From: Blastocatellia bacterium
GTDB lineage: Bacteria; Acidobacteriota; Blastocatellia; Pyrinomonadales; Pyrinomonadaceae
Length of the DNA stretch: 64,000 nucleotides
Reading direction: 5' to 3'
NCBI GenBank assembly: GCA_016789265.1
Contig: JAEUQK010000020.1
Coordinates: 186,001-250,000 of the forward strand
Shown: piece after piece, positions 8,223-16,050 of the stretch
Position numbering within the stretch: position 1 is the stretch's first letter
How the letters are laid out: each line of letters begins with the position of its first letter
Translations under genes and position numbers: made by a program
The notes under the pieces: model-generated
Database searches by the model: none
What the model saw: the letters and a program-made list of their open reading frames with translations, nothing else
Told to the model about the DNA's origin: nothing

Positions 8223-8414
8223 ATTGAAAAGATTGTTCTATTAGTTGGACAAGAACTAAGTTCGATGATTATAGCGTCCGGGAGTTGCCGCAAACAAGAT
8301 TTCCACTTGTGAAAAATGAAAATACGCTCGAAATAGCGAAAAATCGCTAGCCGAACTCACGGAATTTCCTCACGATTTTCCACCTATTTTCCACATCCAG
8401 GCCTCTTAAGCGAA

Positions 8415-8430
8415 CCACAAGATATTGTGT
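8415..8430. promoter_or_regulatory. Putative NrdR box, upstream copy
   Basis: CCACAAGATATTGTGT is palindromic (CACAA-GATA-TTGTG) and fits the 16-bp NrdR box pattern known for ribonucleotide reductase operons. It lies about 130 bp upstream of the promoter -35 hexamer of nrdAB, so it could only contribute through looping or act on an upstream promoter. Confidence 0.5.
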
Positions 8431-8544
8431 TTAAGGCAGTTACGCAGATGTTACAAATAAATTGACGCAAAACATTATGTGCGGCGCGCTAAGTGGTGAA
8501 ATAGCGGCACTTAGAGATTTGTTTCAAAACCACTAGGTTTTGTG

Positions 8545-8573
8545 TTGACAAACCTATATCTACACAATATAGT
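8545..8573 (+). promoter_or_regulatory. nrdAB promoter
   Basis: TTGACA at 8545-8550 and TATAGT at 8568-8573 are separated by exactly 17 bp, which is close to the sigma70 consensus. It points towards nrdA, with the start codon about 185 bp downstream of the expected initiation point. Confidence 0.75.
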
Positions 8574-8577
8574 CTAT
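8562..8577. promoter_or_regulatory. Second NrdR-box-like site overlapping the nrdAB -10
   Basis: ACACAATATAGTCTAT agrees with the first ten positions of the NrdR box and only partly with the second half. Two CTATATC cores at 8554-8560 and 8574-8580 flank it, 20 bp apart. A repressor here would cover the -10 element. The match is imperfect, so this is tentative. Confidence 0.4.
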
Positions 8578-8766
8578 ATCCACTGCAGGAGAATGCCTTT
8601 ATTTTTGCGCTAAGGTCCCGCCTGCATCCCTAATAAAGACCGAGTTTTACCCCGAGCAGCCGCTGTCAACATATTGTGGATGGGGCTCAGGTGCCTTTCG
8701 CTCTCAAGTTTCGATCGCGGGGCAGATTTAGTTGACGAAAGATTAAGGAGACACGCGAAAAACAGC

Positions 8767-11169
8767 ATGGATAACGGACTCACCGCCGCCGCACGTCAAA
8801 CGGAAGAAACCACCCAGACAACGATGCGCGTTACAAAGCGCAACGGGAACCACGAATCGGTAGATATCAACAAGATCGTCCGTGCCATCTCACGCTGCAC
8901 GCCGAACCTGCCGAACGTGGATGTGATGCGGATCGCCACCAAGACGATCAGCGGACTCTATGACGGAGCGACGACCAAAGAGCTTGACAAGCTTTCGATA
9001 CAGACCGCGGCAAGCCTCATCTTTGAAGAGCCCGAGTATTCGAAACTCGGCGCACGACTCCTTAACCAGTACATCGAGAAAGAAGTTAGGAATCAGGAGA
9101 TCCATTCTTTTTCGCAATCCATCGCCTTTGGCTTCAAAGAGGGCCTGATCAATGATCGCCTGGCCCGCTTTGTCTCGGAAAACAGCCGCAAGCTTAACGA
9201 CGCTATCGACCAGACCCGCAACGATCTATTCGAATTTTTCGGTATCCGCACAATTTACGATCGTTACCTTCTCAAAAATCCGGTGACCCGCGAGGTCATC
9301 GAAAGCCCTCAGTTCTTCTGGATGCGCGTTGCTTGCGGCCTTTCCGAATCGCCGGCGGAGGCGGTTGAACTCTACAATCTTTTTTCATCGCTCGAATACG
9401 TTCCGTCGACGCCGACGCTGTTTAATTCTGGCACGGCCCACGAACAGCTTTCATCGTGCTTCCTGTTAGACTCGCCGCAGGACAGCCTAGAGAGCATCTA
9501 TAGGAAATATTCCGACGTCGCGATGCTTTCGAAATTTTCCGGCGGTATTGGCATCGCGTACCATCGCGTTCGTTCACGCGGGTCGCTTATCAAGGGAACG
9601 AACGGACATTCGAACGGGATCGTACCGTGGCTTAAAACGCTCGATTCGTCGGTGGCCGCGGTCAACCAGGGCGGCAAGCGAAAAGGCGCCGCATGCGTCT
9701 ATCTCGAAACGTGGCATGCCGACATCGAAGATTTTCTCGAGCTTCGCGACAACACCGGCGACGACGCGCGGCGGACACACAACTTGAACATCGCCAACTG
9801 GATCCCCGACATCTTTATGCGCCGCGTTCAGGAGGACGGCGTGTGGTCGCTTTTCGACCCGAAAGCGGTGCCGCATTTTCCCGACATCTACGGAACCGAG
9901 TTTGAGATCGCGTACACCGAGGCCGAGGCCGAAGGTAAGTTCGTCAAACAGGTCAAGGCCCGCGACCTGTACGCCCGCATGATGCGTACGCTGGCACAGA
10001 CCGGAAACGGCTGGATGACTTTCAAAGATGCCTGCAATACGAAATCGAACCAGACCGGACAGCCCGGAAATGTGATCCATCTCTCGAATCTGTGTACAGA
10101 GATCGTCGAGGTCACATCCGACAGCGAGACCGCAGTATGCAACCTCGGAAGCGTGAACGTCGCGCGGTATGTAAAGGGCGGCGAGTTTGATTACGAAAAG
10201 CTCCGTCGTAATGTAAAGCTCGCCGTCCGCCAGCTCGACCGCGTGATCGACCTTAATTATTACGCCATCCAGAGTACGGCGGAATCTAACAACCGCTGGC
10301 GCAACATCGGCCTCGGCGTAATGGGCCTGCAGGATGTTTTCTTTCAAATGCGTCTCGCGTTCGATTCGGACGAGGCAAGAAAGATCTCGGCGAAGATCCA
10401 GGAAGAGATCTATTTCGGTGCACTCGACGCATCATGCGAACTCGCAATAAAGAAGGGCCCGCACCCGGCATTTGCAGAAACCCGCGCAGCGCAGGGAGTT
10501 CTGCAGTTCGATCTGTGGGGCGTCGTTCCCGATGACACGGCCCGCTGGGATGCCCTTCGCGAAAAGATAAAGAAGCACGGACTTCGCAATAGCCTGATGA
10601 TCGCGATCGCGCCGACGGCGACCATCGCGGCCATCGCCGGCAGCTATGAGTGCATCGAGCCGCAGGTATCGAACCTTTTCAAACGCGAAACGTTGAGCGG
10701 AGACTTTATCCAGATCAACAAATATCTGGTGAAAGAACTTAAAGCGATCGGCCTATGGACGGACGACGTGCGCCAAAAGATCAAGCGTGCCGAGGGTTCG
10801 GTGCAGGCTATCGAAGAGATCCCGGCCGAGCTTCGCGCGATCTACCGGACGGCGTGGGAAGTGCCGATGCGCGTCCTTATCGATATGGCTGCCGACCGCG
10901 GAGCATTCATCGACCAGAGCGGTTCGCTTAACCTATTCATGGAGAGCCCGTCGATCGGCAAGCTTTCGTCGATGTATATGTATACCTGGGAGAAAGGCCT
11001 TAAGACGACCTACTATCTGCGTTCGCGTCCCGCGACGAAGATCGCTCAGGTGGATGCGGTAGACAACGCGGCTGTGAAGACTGCCGAGCCCGACGTTGTT
11101 GCCTATTCCGATGCGGAAGCGGTTATGTGCTCGCTCGAGAACCCGGAAGCGTGCGAGGCTTGTCAGTAG
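8767..11169 (+). CDS. nrdA: Ribonucleoside-diphosphate reductase, large subunit (class Ia)
   Basis: NrdA reduces ribonucleotides to deoxyribonucleotides together with NrdB. The protein is about 800 residues. An ATP-cone at the amino end (MRVTKRNGNHESVDINKIVRAI) gives dATP control. The barrel has the redox Cys in LSSCFLL, the catalytic Asn-Cys-Glu trio in NLCTEIVE, and the second redox Cys in TAVCNLGSVNV. The tail EACEACQ supplies the two cysteines that re-reduce the active site. The ATG at 8767 is chosen because an earlier in-frame ATG at 8674 lies in leader sequence; an AAGGAG at 8745-8750 is about 16 bases upstream, which is longer than ideal. nrdB follows after 40 bp, so the two form one operon. 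Confidence 0.96.
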   Translation: MDNGLTAAARQTEETTQTTMRVTKRNGNHESVDINKIVRAISRCTPNLPNVDVMRIATKTISGLYDGATTKELDKLSIQTAASLIFEEPEYSKLGARLLNQYIEKEVRNQEIHSFSQSIAFGFKEGLINDRLARFVSENSRKLNDAIDQTRNDLFEFFGIRTIYDRYLLKNPVTREVIESPQFFWMRVACGLSESPAEAVELYNLFSSLEYVPSTPTLFNSGTAHEQLSSCFLLDSPQDSLESIYRKYSDVAMLSKFSGGIGIAYHRVRSRGSLIKGTNGHSNGIVPWLKTLDSSVAAVNQGGKRKGAACVYLETWHADIEDFLELRDNTGDDARRTHNLNIANWIPDIFMRRVQEDGVWSLFDPKAVPHFPDIYGTEFEIAYTEAEAEGKFVKQVKARDLYARMMRTLAQTGNGWMTFKDACNTKSNQTGQPGNVIHLSNLCTEIVEVTSDSETAVCNLGSVNVARYVKGGEFDYEKLRRNVKLAVRQLDRVIDLNYYAIQSTAESNNRWRNIGLGVMGLQDVFFQMRLAFDSDEARKISAKIQEEIYFGALDASCELAIKKGPHPAFAETRAAQGVLQFDLWGVVPDDTARWDALREKIKKHGLRNSLMIAIAPTATIAAIAGSYECIEPQVSNLFKRETLSGDFIQINKYLVKELKAIGLWTDDVRQKIKRAEGSVQAIEEIPAELRAIYRTAWEVPMRVLIDMAADRGAFIDQSGSLNLFMESPSIGKLSSMYMYTWEKGLKTTYYLRSRPATKIAQVDAVDNAAVKTAEPDVVAYSDAEAVMCSLENPEACEACQ

Positions 11170-11209
11170 GAAAACATCATTCATCGTTCTGAATTCATTA
11201 TTTTCAATT

Positions 11210-12208
11210 ATGCTGCTAGACCCTGGATTCAACCTCACACTTCGTCCGATGAAATATCCGGACTTCTACGAGATGTACCGGAACGCGATCAAGAACACGT
11301 GGACCGTCGAGGAAGTAGATTTCTCGATGGACGTGAACGATCTGCGGTCGAAGATGACGCCGGCCGAGCGGCACTTGATCAACAGGCTGGTGGCGTTCTT
11401 TGCGACAGGCGATTCGATCGTGTCGAACAACCTTGTCCTGAATCTGTACAAGCACATCAATTCGCCCGAGGCCCGGATGTACCTCTCGCGGCAGCTTTAT
11501 GAGGAAGCGCTTCATGTGCAGTTCTACCTGACGCTGCTCGATACGTACATTCCCGATCACGCCGAACGCGAGCAGGCTTTTGCCGCGGTCGAGAACATTC
11601 CGTCGATAAAGAAGAAGGCCGAATTCTGCCTGAAGTGGATCGATTCGATCAACGACCTGGACAGCCTGAACTCAAAGGAAGACCGCAAACGGTTCCTGCT
11701 AAATCTGATCTGCTTTGCATCGTGCATCGAAGGGCTGTTCTTCTTCGCCGCGTTTTCCTACGTATATTTCCTGCGCTCGAAGGGATTGCTTCACGGCCTC
11801 GCATCGGGAACGAACTGGGTCTTTCGCGACGAGTCCGCACACATGGCGTTCGCATTCGAAGTGGTCAAGAAAGTGCGGACCGAGGAGCCCGACCTTTTCG
11901 ATGAGAATCTCACCCGCGACATCGCGACAATGCTCGACGAAGCGGTCGAATGCGAACTGCAGTTTGCCGAAGACGTGCTTTCATTGGGCGTCGCGGGCCT
12001 CTCGCTTGCGGACATGCGACAGTACCTTGAGTTTATCGCCGACCAGAGGCTCGCCATGCTTGGCCTGCCGAAGGTCTACAAGTCGAAGAACCCATTCTCG
12101 TTCATGGATCTGCAGGACGTTCAGGAACTGACCAACTTCTTCGAGCGCCGCGTTGCCGCCTATCAGGTTGCTGTGGCTGGCGAAGTGAGTTTTGGTGAAC
12201 AGTTTTAG
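11210..12208 (+). CDS. nrdB: Ribonucleoside-diphosphate reductase, small subunit
   Basis: NrdB is the ferritin-like radical-generating subunit, 332 residues here. The iron ligands are visible: Asp in ATGDSIVSNN, Glu and His in YEEALHVQFY, Glu in CIEGLFFFAAF, and Glu/His in RDESAHMAF. The Tyr four residues after the first His (HVQFY) matches the tyrosyl-radical position of Escherichia coli Tyr122, so this appears to be a radical-tyrosine enzyme and not a Phe-type class Ic one. The tail ends VSFGEQF, the part that docks into NrdA. The ATG at 11210 gives the normal length; an earlier in-frame codon at 11096 would overlap nrdA. Confidence 0.96.
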   Translation: MLLDPGFNLTLRPMKYPDFYEMYRNAIKNTWTVEEVDFSMDVNDLRSKMTPAERHLINRLVAFFATGDSIVSNNLVLNLYKHINSPEARMYLSRQLYEEALHVQFYLTLLDTYIPDHAEREQAFAAVENIPSIKKKAEFCLKWIDSINDLDSLNSKEDRKRFLLNLICFASCIEGLFFFAAFSYVYFLRSKGLLHGLASGTNWVFRDESAHMAFAFEVVKKVRTEEPDLFDENLTRDIATMLDEAVECELQFAEDVLSLGVAGLSLADMRQYLEFIADQRLAMLGLPKVYKSKNPFSFMDLQDVQELTNFFERRVAAYQVAVAGEVSFGEQF

Positions 12209-12215
12209 ATTTTTC

Positions 12216-12247
12216 GTAAGGCCCCGGTTGACCGGGCGCGCCCTTAC
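12216..12247 (+). terminator. Hairpin after nrdB
   Basis: GTAAGG at 12216-12221 pairs with CCTTAC at 12242-12247, and an inner CCCGG/CCGGG stem closes on a four-base loop. It directly follows the nrdB stop. The T-run precedes the stem and does not follow it, so termination on this strand is uncertain. Confidence 0.4.
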
Positions 12248-12329
12248 CACCGACTGTATCTTACGAAGATCGATTGCGCGCTCCGGACGAAACGCTTGAT
12301 AGGCAGTGCGGCGCGGCCCCCCTTAAAGA

Positions 12330-12854
12330 CTAACCATCACCCGACCGGGAGCGAGGTGGCTCATGAAAGAGAAAGCAGTTCGGTGGATTGAAAGTTAGCG
12401 TTGAAAACAGCACTGTCGCTAGGATAAGAAAGCAGAACGCGCTTTTACGGGATCTTGAACCGAAGTCCTTAGGGAGCACGGCGTGGCCGAGGGACTCTCC
12501 AGCGAAGATCGCGAATGCGAAGATCGTGAGGTCCGCCGCTAAATGGTGGCTCCCCAAAAGCGCGGTGTATCCGTAGAACAGAGCTACGATCACGAATGAG
12601 GGGAGCAGGCAGCGGATGGCGGTTGCAGGAATCCAACCAAGAAACGAGCCGTAGATACTGCGCTGAATCGGTGTCAGCGCGAGCGCAGGCCAGAAAGCGA
12701 GTTTAAGGTGCTCCCACGTACTTTCGTTCGTCGCGGCGAAGACAGCAATCACCGGGCTTCGGCCCGACCATTCCCACGCGAAGTGAAGAAGGGACCCAGC
12801 AGAGATCACAACGATTGCGCTCACAAAGGAGCGGCGCTTTAGGGACTCGCTCAT
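12330..12854 (-). CDS. DUF6512-like membrane protein
   Basis: This is a 174-residue integral membrane protein with about five hydrophobic segments. It shows a pattern I associate with the DUF6512 family: LLHFAWEWSGRSPVIAVFAA followed by NESTWEHLKLAFWP, a polar motif on the loop between the first two helices. The ATG at 12854 is used because the sequence upstream of it (to 12923) reads through repeat-like intergenic DNA. The tail after about residue 160 is Pro/Arg-rich. Function unknown. It lies alone between the convergent nrdAB operon and a leftward DUF5694 gene. Confidence 0.65.
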   Translation of the reverse strand: MSESLKRRSFVSAIVVISAGSLLHFAWEWSGRSPVIAVFAATNESTWEHLKLAFWPALALTPIQRSIYGSFLGWIPATAIRCLLPSFVIVALFYGYTALLGSHHLAADLTIFAFAIFAGESLGHAVLPKDFGSRSRKSAFCFLILATVLFSTLTFNPPNCFLFHEPPRSRSGDG

Positions 12855-12904
12855 AGCGACCCTCCATTTTAACCTCAGCACTGCCGAACGGCTGAGATGG
12901 CGTG

Positions 12905-12973
12905 GGCGGGAACAAGCAGCCACGCAACATCCGGTTTATACACAAGGTTATTAACAAAGTCGGTGTTCCCGCC
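12905..12973. repeat. Short inverted repeat pair (GGCGGGAACA) between two leftward genes
   Basis: GGCGGGAACA at 12905-12914 recurs in inverse orientation at 12964-12973, a perfect 10-bp match with about 50 bp between. The placement (upstream of the gene starting at 12854, downstream of the gene ending at 13050) copies that of the better-defined repeat pairs in this window. The core also resembles part of family A. Confidence 0.45.
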
Positions 12974-13049
12974 TCAGGTCCGTTTATTTGTTCTGCGGGC
13001 TTTGACAACCACGCGCCGCCAAAAGAGCGGCATTAAGAGTCGTGCTTTA

Positions 13050-13922
13050 CTAATTCTTACTTTTTAGATATTTCAAAGGGCTTTCAACTGTATAAAAGCC
13101 TGATTCCTCTGCAAACTGCGTCAAAAGTTTAGCGTGTCCCTGGCCGTAAATAACGAATATTCGATCGCTTAGAGAATCGGTACTTCTGATCAGATTGGCC
13201 AAGATTTTCATATTTCGCCCGTACCAATGTGAAAGATAATTTGCTCCGATGTATTGGTCGCCGCGCCCAATTCTGACAAAGTCGAAATAACGTTGATGTG
13301 AATGGTCTAAATTCTCCGGCTTATTTAAGAACCTGTATTGCTCAACGATTGATAATTTTGTGAGTATTTTGCCGTTTTGGGCCACCGACTCCTGGAGTTT
13401 TTGCGTAATTTCTTCTAGGAAAGATTTTAATTCCGGGTCTTTTTGGGAGAATTCGTCATAATCGTAGTTAGAAAAATCACCAGGCGGATAATCGTTCCAG
13501 TCAATGCAGTAAAGTTTTGCGAGCCGCATTTGTTTAGCTAGCCGAAAGCCGATCTGTTCCTCTTCTCCTTTTTTTAATTCTCCTTCGCCTTTTAGGTATT
13601 TTTGATAATCGCTATCGATTTTCGGTTGATATTTAGGCGAGCATTCGACTGCTATTTTCGTCGGCTTAAATCTGCCCAATAATTCGACTAACCTGGTAAT
13701 CTCCCGCTGTCGCGCCGGCTGCAAAACGTCATCAACTTCGGATCTCGCTCGGTCGCGTCCCGGATTTGCCATATGATAACTGCCCAAAATAACAAGCGTC
13801 GGTTTGACCTTAGCATTTCGGTCAACAATACCGATTTGAGCGTTTACGGCAAACGTCAAAAAAACAAGCAAGCTAAAAACAAACAAAAGGATCTTTCCGC
13901 GCAATCTTATAAAATATTTCAT
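13050..13922 (-). CDS. DUF5694 domain protein, exported
   Basis: This is a 290-residue protein with a signal peptide (residues about 1-28, ending FAVNAQ). After it comes the pattern of DUF5694 proteins: TLVILGSYHMANPGRD, then the Gln/Arg-rich helix ending LVELLGRFKPTKIAVEC, a central charged region, and the closing RIFVIYGQGHAKLL. The histidines in GSYHMANPG and GQGHAKLL, with Glu in IAVEC, recall the TraB/ChaN-like arrangement of metal-associated motifs, but that link is inference. The codon composition is more AT-rich than the core genes nearby. No operon partner. Confidence 0.7.
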   Translation of the reverse strand: MKYFIRLRGKILLFVFSLLVFLTFAVNAQIGIVDRNAKVKPTLVILGSYHMANPGRDRARSEVDDVLQPARQREITRLVELLGRFKPTKIAVECSPKYQPKIDSDYQKYLKGEGELKKGEEEQIGFRLAKQMRLAKLYCIDWNDYPPGDFSNYDYDEFSQKDPELKSFLEEITQKLQESVAQNGKILTKLSIVEQYRFLNKPENLDHSHQRYFDFVRIGRGDQYIGANYLSHWYGRNMKILANLIRSTDSLSDRIFVIYGQGHAKLLTQFAEESGFYTVESPLKYLKSKN

Positions 13923-14113
13923 TGATCAAAGCCTTCATTAATAAAACACTACGAGTAATAAAACACTGCGTGAATGATGTTTGTGACATAAGGATGCACA
14001 ATTAATTCAAAAACTTGAACCGCTGAGTCTTATCAAGAGATCCCGAACTAATAGAATTACCGGCAACTTTCAACGAAAAGTTTGTATTACTTCTTGACCA
14101 AATTTCATATCTT

Positions 14114-14908
14114 CTATGTTGACCTGGCGTCGATCTTGCTTGAGGCTTCGGCTAGAAAATCTTCTATGGCGATTCGATCGAGCGGTTCATAACTATTCCC
14201 GAGCCGGATCTCAGTCGCTTTTGCTATCACATCATACTGTGGGAATCGCTGCCGCGCCCACGCGGCTGCATCCGTCTTTGAACTGAGCACTGATTCCTCC
14301 GCATATCTCAGAGCACGGCAGGTATTCAGCACTGCATAGTGTCCGAGCGGGTCGTGAAAAGGGTCGAAGAGTTTTCTTCGATGCCAGTCGATCGTCTCAC
14401 GAACTATGGGCATTAGCCGTTCGAACGGTACTGGTGCGATCAGATCCACAGCTGATGGCCCGACCAAAGTAAGCCCGCAGCGGCGTGCGATCTCAAGATC
14501 AAGCAGGATCGCTTCGTAATCGCCTCCGAACTCGACCTCTGCCTTCCATTCTTTTCCTACCGCGATCGACATTTCGAAGGTCGGCCGTTCTGGCAGCGTC
14601 GTAACGCATGGCAAGCTCGTCACGATCATATCGATGCCGATCGACGGATAGACCTTCGATACCGTGCTCACCTCAGTCCAAATTCGATCCTTGACCACGC
14701 GAGAAATAGATCCGCGAGTGACCACCAGCAGATCGACATCGCTCTGGGGCATATAGTCGTCCAGGGATACCGACCCAAAAACATAAATGCCAACCAGCTC
14801 GGCTTGCAGAATATGAGCGATCGGTTCGGCTACATCCCTCAAAAAGCGATTCAGATCGGCGTGCTTTGATGCTGCTTTCGCGATATGCACGGGTTCAGTA
14901 TAATTCAA
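14114..14908 (-). CDS. Aminoglycoside nucleotidyltransferase-like protein (AadA/DUF4111 type)
   Basis: This is a protein of about 260 residues in the architecture of ANT(3'')/ANT(9) enzymes. An amino-terminal nucleotidyltransferase fold has the GS-x-D-x-D motif (FGSVSLDDYMPQSDVDLLVV), and a helical DUF4111 domain has EARRCGL-like and NTCRALRY-like motifs (LEIARRCGLTLVG; YAVLNTCRALRYAEE). Known members adenylylate streptomycin and spectinomycin; environmental homologues often have untested substrates. The start is uncertain: position 14908 is TTG, with a GTG six codons later (14890), and no strong ribosome-binding site is seen for either. It is divergent from the deoxyhypusine synthase-like gene, only 8 bp apart. 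Confidence 0.75.
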   Translation of the reverse strand: MNYTEPVHIAKAASKHADLNRFLRDVAEPIAHILQAELVGIYVFGSVSLDDYMPQSDVDLLVVTRGSISRVVKDRIWTEVSTVSKVYPSIGIDMIVTSLPCVTTLPERPTFEMSIAVGKEWKAEVEFGGDYEAILLDLEIARRCGLTLVGPSAVDLIAPVPFERLMPIVRETIDWHRRKLFDPFHDPLGHYAVLNTCRALRYAEESVLSSKTDAAAWARQRFPQYDVIAKATEIRLGNSYEPLDRIAIEDFLAEASSKIDARST

Positions 14909-14916
14909 CTAAACTT

Positions 14917-15894
14917 ATGAACTCTACGGTCAAGGATTTTATCAAACATCACTATCGCCATTTTAATTCTGCGGCTCTTATCGACGCGTCGGAGGCTTAC
15001 GTTAAGCATCTCAATGACGGCGGCAAGATGATGATCACGCTCGCCGGAGCGATGTCGACGGCGGAATTGGGGCTGAGCTTGGCTGAGATGATCCGGCAGG
15101 ACAAAGTGCAGATCATCTCGTGTACGGGTGCGAATCTTGAGGAAGACCTTTTCAATCTCGTCGCACACGATTTTTACGAGCGCGTCCCGCATTACCGTGA
15201 CCTCACGCCAGAGGACGAACAGGCTTTACTCGAACGCCACATGAACCGCGTCACCGACACGTGCATCCCCGAAATGGAAGCGATGCGGCGGCTTGAGAAA
15301 GCGATGGTAGAGGTCTGGACGCGAGCCGATGTGGAAGGCCGCCGGATGTTCCCGCACGAGTTCATGTATGAGGTGCTGAGGAACGGTTCGCTCGAAGAGT
15401 ATTACCAGATCGACCTGAAGGATTCGTGGATGTACGCCGCAATGGAAAAGGATCTGCCGATGGTCGTGCCCGGTTGGGAAGATTCGACGATGGGCAATAT
15501 GTTCGCGGGCCACGTTATCACAGGCGATGTCGAGAACGTTCACACCGTCAAGACGGGCATCGAATATATGACGATGCTTGCCGATTGGTACACGAACAAC
15601 GCGACCGACGATTCAACGATCGGATTCTTCCAGATCGGCGGCGGTATCGCTGGCGACTTCCCGATCTGCGTCGTCCCGATGCTCCACCAGGACCTCCAGC
15701 GTGAGAACGTGCCAGTCTGGGGGTATTTCTGCCAGATCAGCGACTCGACGACATCGTATGGCTCGTACTCCGGCGCCGTGCCAAACGAGAAGATCACCTG
15801 GGGAAAACTCGAAGCCTCGACACCGAAGTACATCGTCGAATCGGACGCATCTATCGTTGCGCCCTTGATGTTCGCTTATATTTTGGGGTGGTAG
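14917..15894 (+). CDS. Deoxyhypusine synthase-like protein
   Basis: This is a 325-residue protein of the deoxyhypusine synthase fold, NAD-dependent enzymes that move the aminobutyl group of spermidine. Family marks are MITLAGAMSTAELGLSLAEM near the amino end, IISCTGANLEEDLFNLVAHD, GFFQIGGGIAGDFPICVVPM, and the late SGAVPNEKITWGKLE, in which the WGK lysine corresponds to the covalent-intermediate Lys of the eukaryotic enzyme. Bacteria have no eIF5A, so the acceptor is more likely a polyamine (homospermidine-type activity) or unknown. The ATG at 14917 is chosen, as upstream in-frame codons overlap the divergent gene. It is followed by a repeat-filled gap and a monooxygenase gene. Confidence 0.88.
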   Translation: MNSTVKDFIKHHYRHFNSAALIDASEAYVKHLNDGGKMMITLAGAMSTAELGLSLAEMIRQDKVQIISCTGANLEEDLFNLVAHDFYERVPHYRDLTPEDEQALLERHMNRVTDTCIPEMEAMRRLEKAMVEVWTRADVEGRRMFPHEFMYEVLRNGSLEEYYQIDLKDSWMYAAMEKDLPMVVPGWEDSTMGNMFAGHVITGDVENVHTVKTGIEYMTMLADWYTNNATDDSTIGFFQIGGGIAGDFPICVVPMLHQDLQRENVPVWGYFCQISDSTTSYGSYSGAVPNEKITWGKLEASTPKYIVESDASIVAPLMFAYILGW

Positions 15895-15902
15895 AAGGTT
15901 GA

Positions 15903-16045
15903 AGCGTGGACTCTCCAGTCCGCATCTTCGGTTTTCCCGGCGAGAATAGTTTGGTGATGAGAGTTGCGAGCCTTAAGCAAGTTCCCGAATCATCGAGGTT
16001 TTTGTTCTTGCTTCGCACTCATGCGGATAGGAGTGTCCGCGCTCC
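15903..16045. repeat. Inverted pair of palindromic repeats, family B (copy 1)
   Basis: The arm at 15903-15925 and the arm at 16023-16045 match as inverted repeats at 18 of 23 positions. The right arm is a hairpin (GCGGAT facing GTCCGC) and ends 5 bp before the ATG at 16051. The same element recurs at 28936-29044. It would be translated if the upstream in-frame codon at 15964 were wrongly taken as the start. Confidence 0.7.
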
Positions 16046-16050
16046 AGTTT

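Larger units (their letters stand above)
8223..8766 (+). other. Long leader region of the nrdAB operon
   Basis: This gap of about 540 bp has no convincing gene. It holds a near-consensus promoter at 8545-8573, a good NrdR-box-like palindrome at 8415-8430 and a weaker box overlapping the promoter. It also has AT-rich sequence and an in-frame open stretch from 8674 that I reject as coding. Transcripts from the promoter would carry a leader of about 185 bases before the nrdA ATG. I do not see a B12 riboswitch. Confidence 0.6.

Noticed and set aside
8223..8544. Possible B12 riboswitch ahead of the ribonucleotide reductase genes
   Set aside because: No conserved B12-box or stem pattern is seen, and the enzyme is the iron-dependent class Ia type.
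8674..8766. Amino-terminal extension of nrdA from the earlier ATG
   Set aside because: The extra 31 residues have no similarity to the family and lie in the leader; the ATG at 8767 fits better.
9574..10347. Leftward open frame of 257 codons inside nrdA
   Set aside because: It lies wholly opposite a conserved ribonucleotide reductase and shows no family resemblance.
15964..16050. Amino-terminal extension of the flavin monooxygenase
   Set aside because: It would translate the family B repeat, and the FAD motif normally lies within the first few residues.
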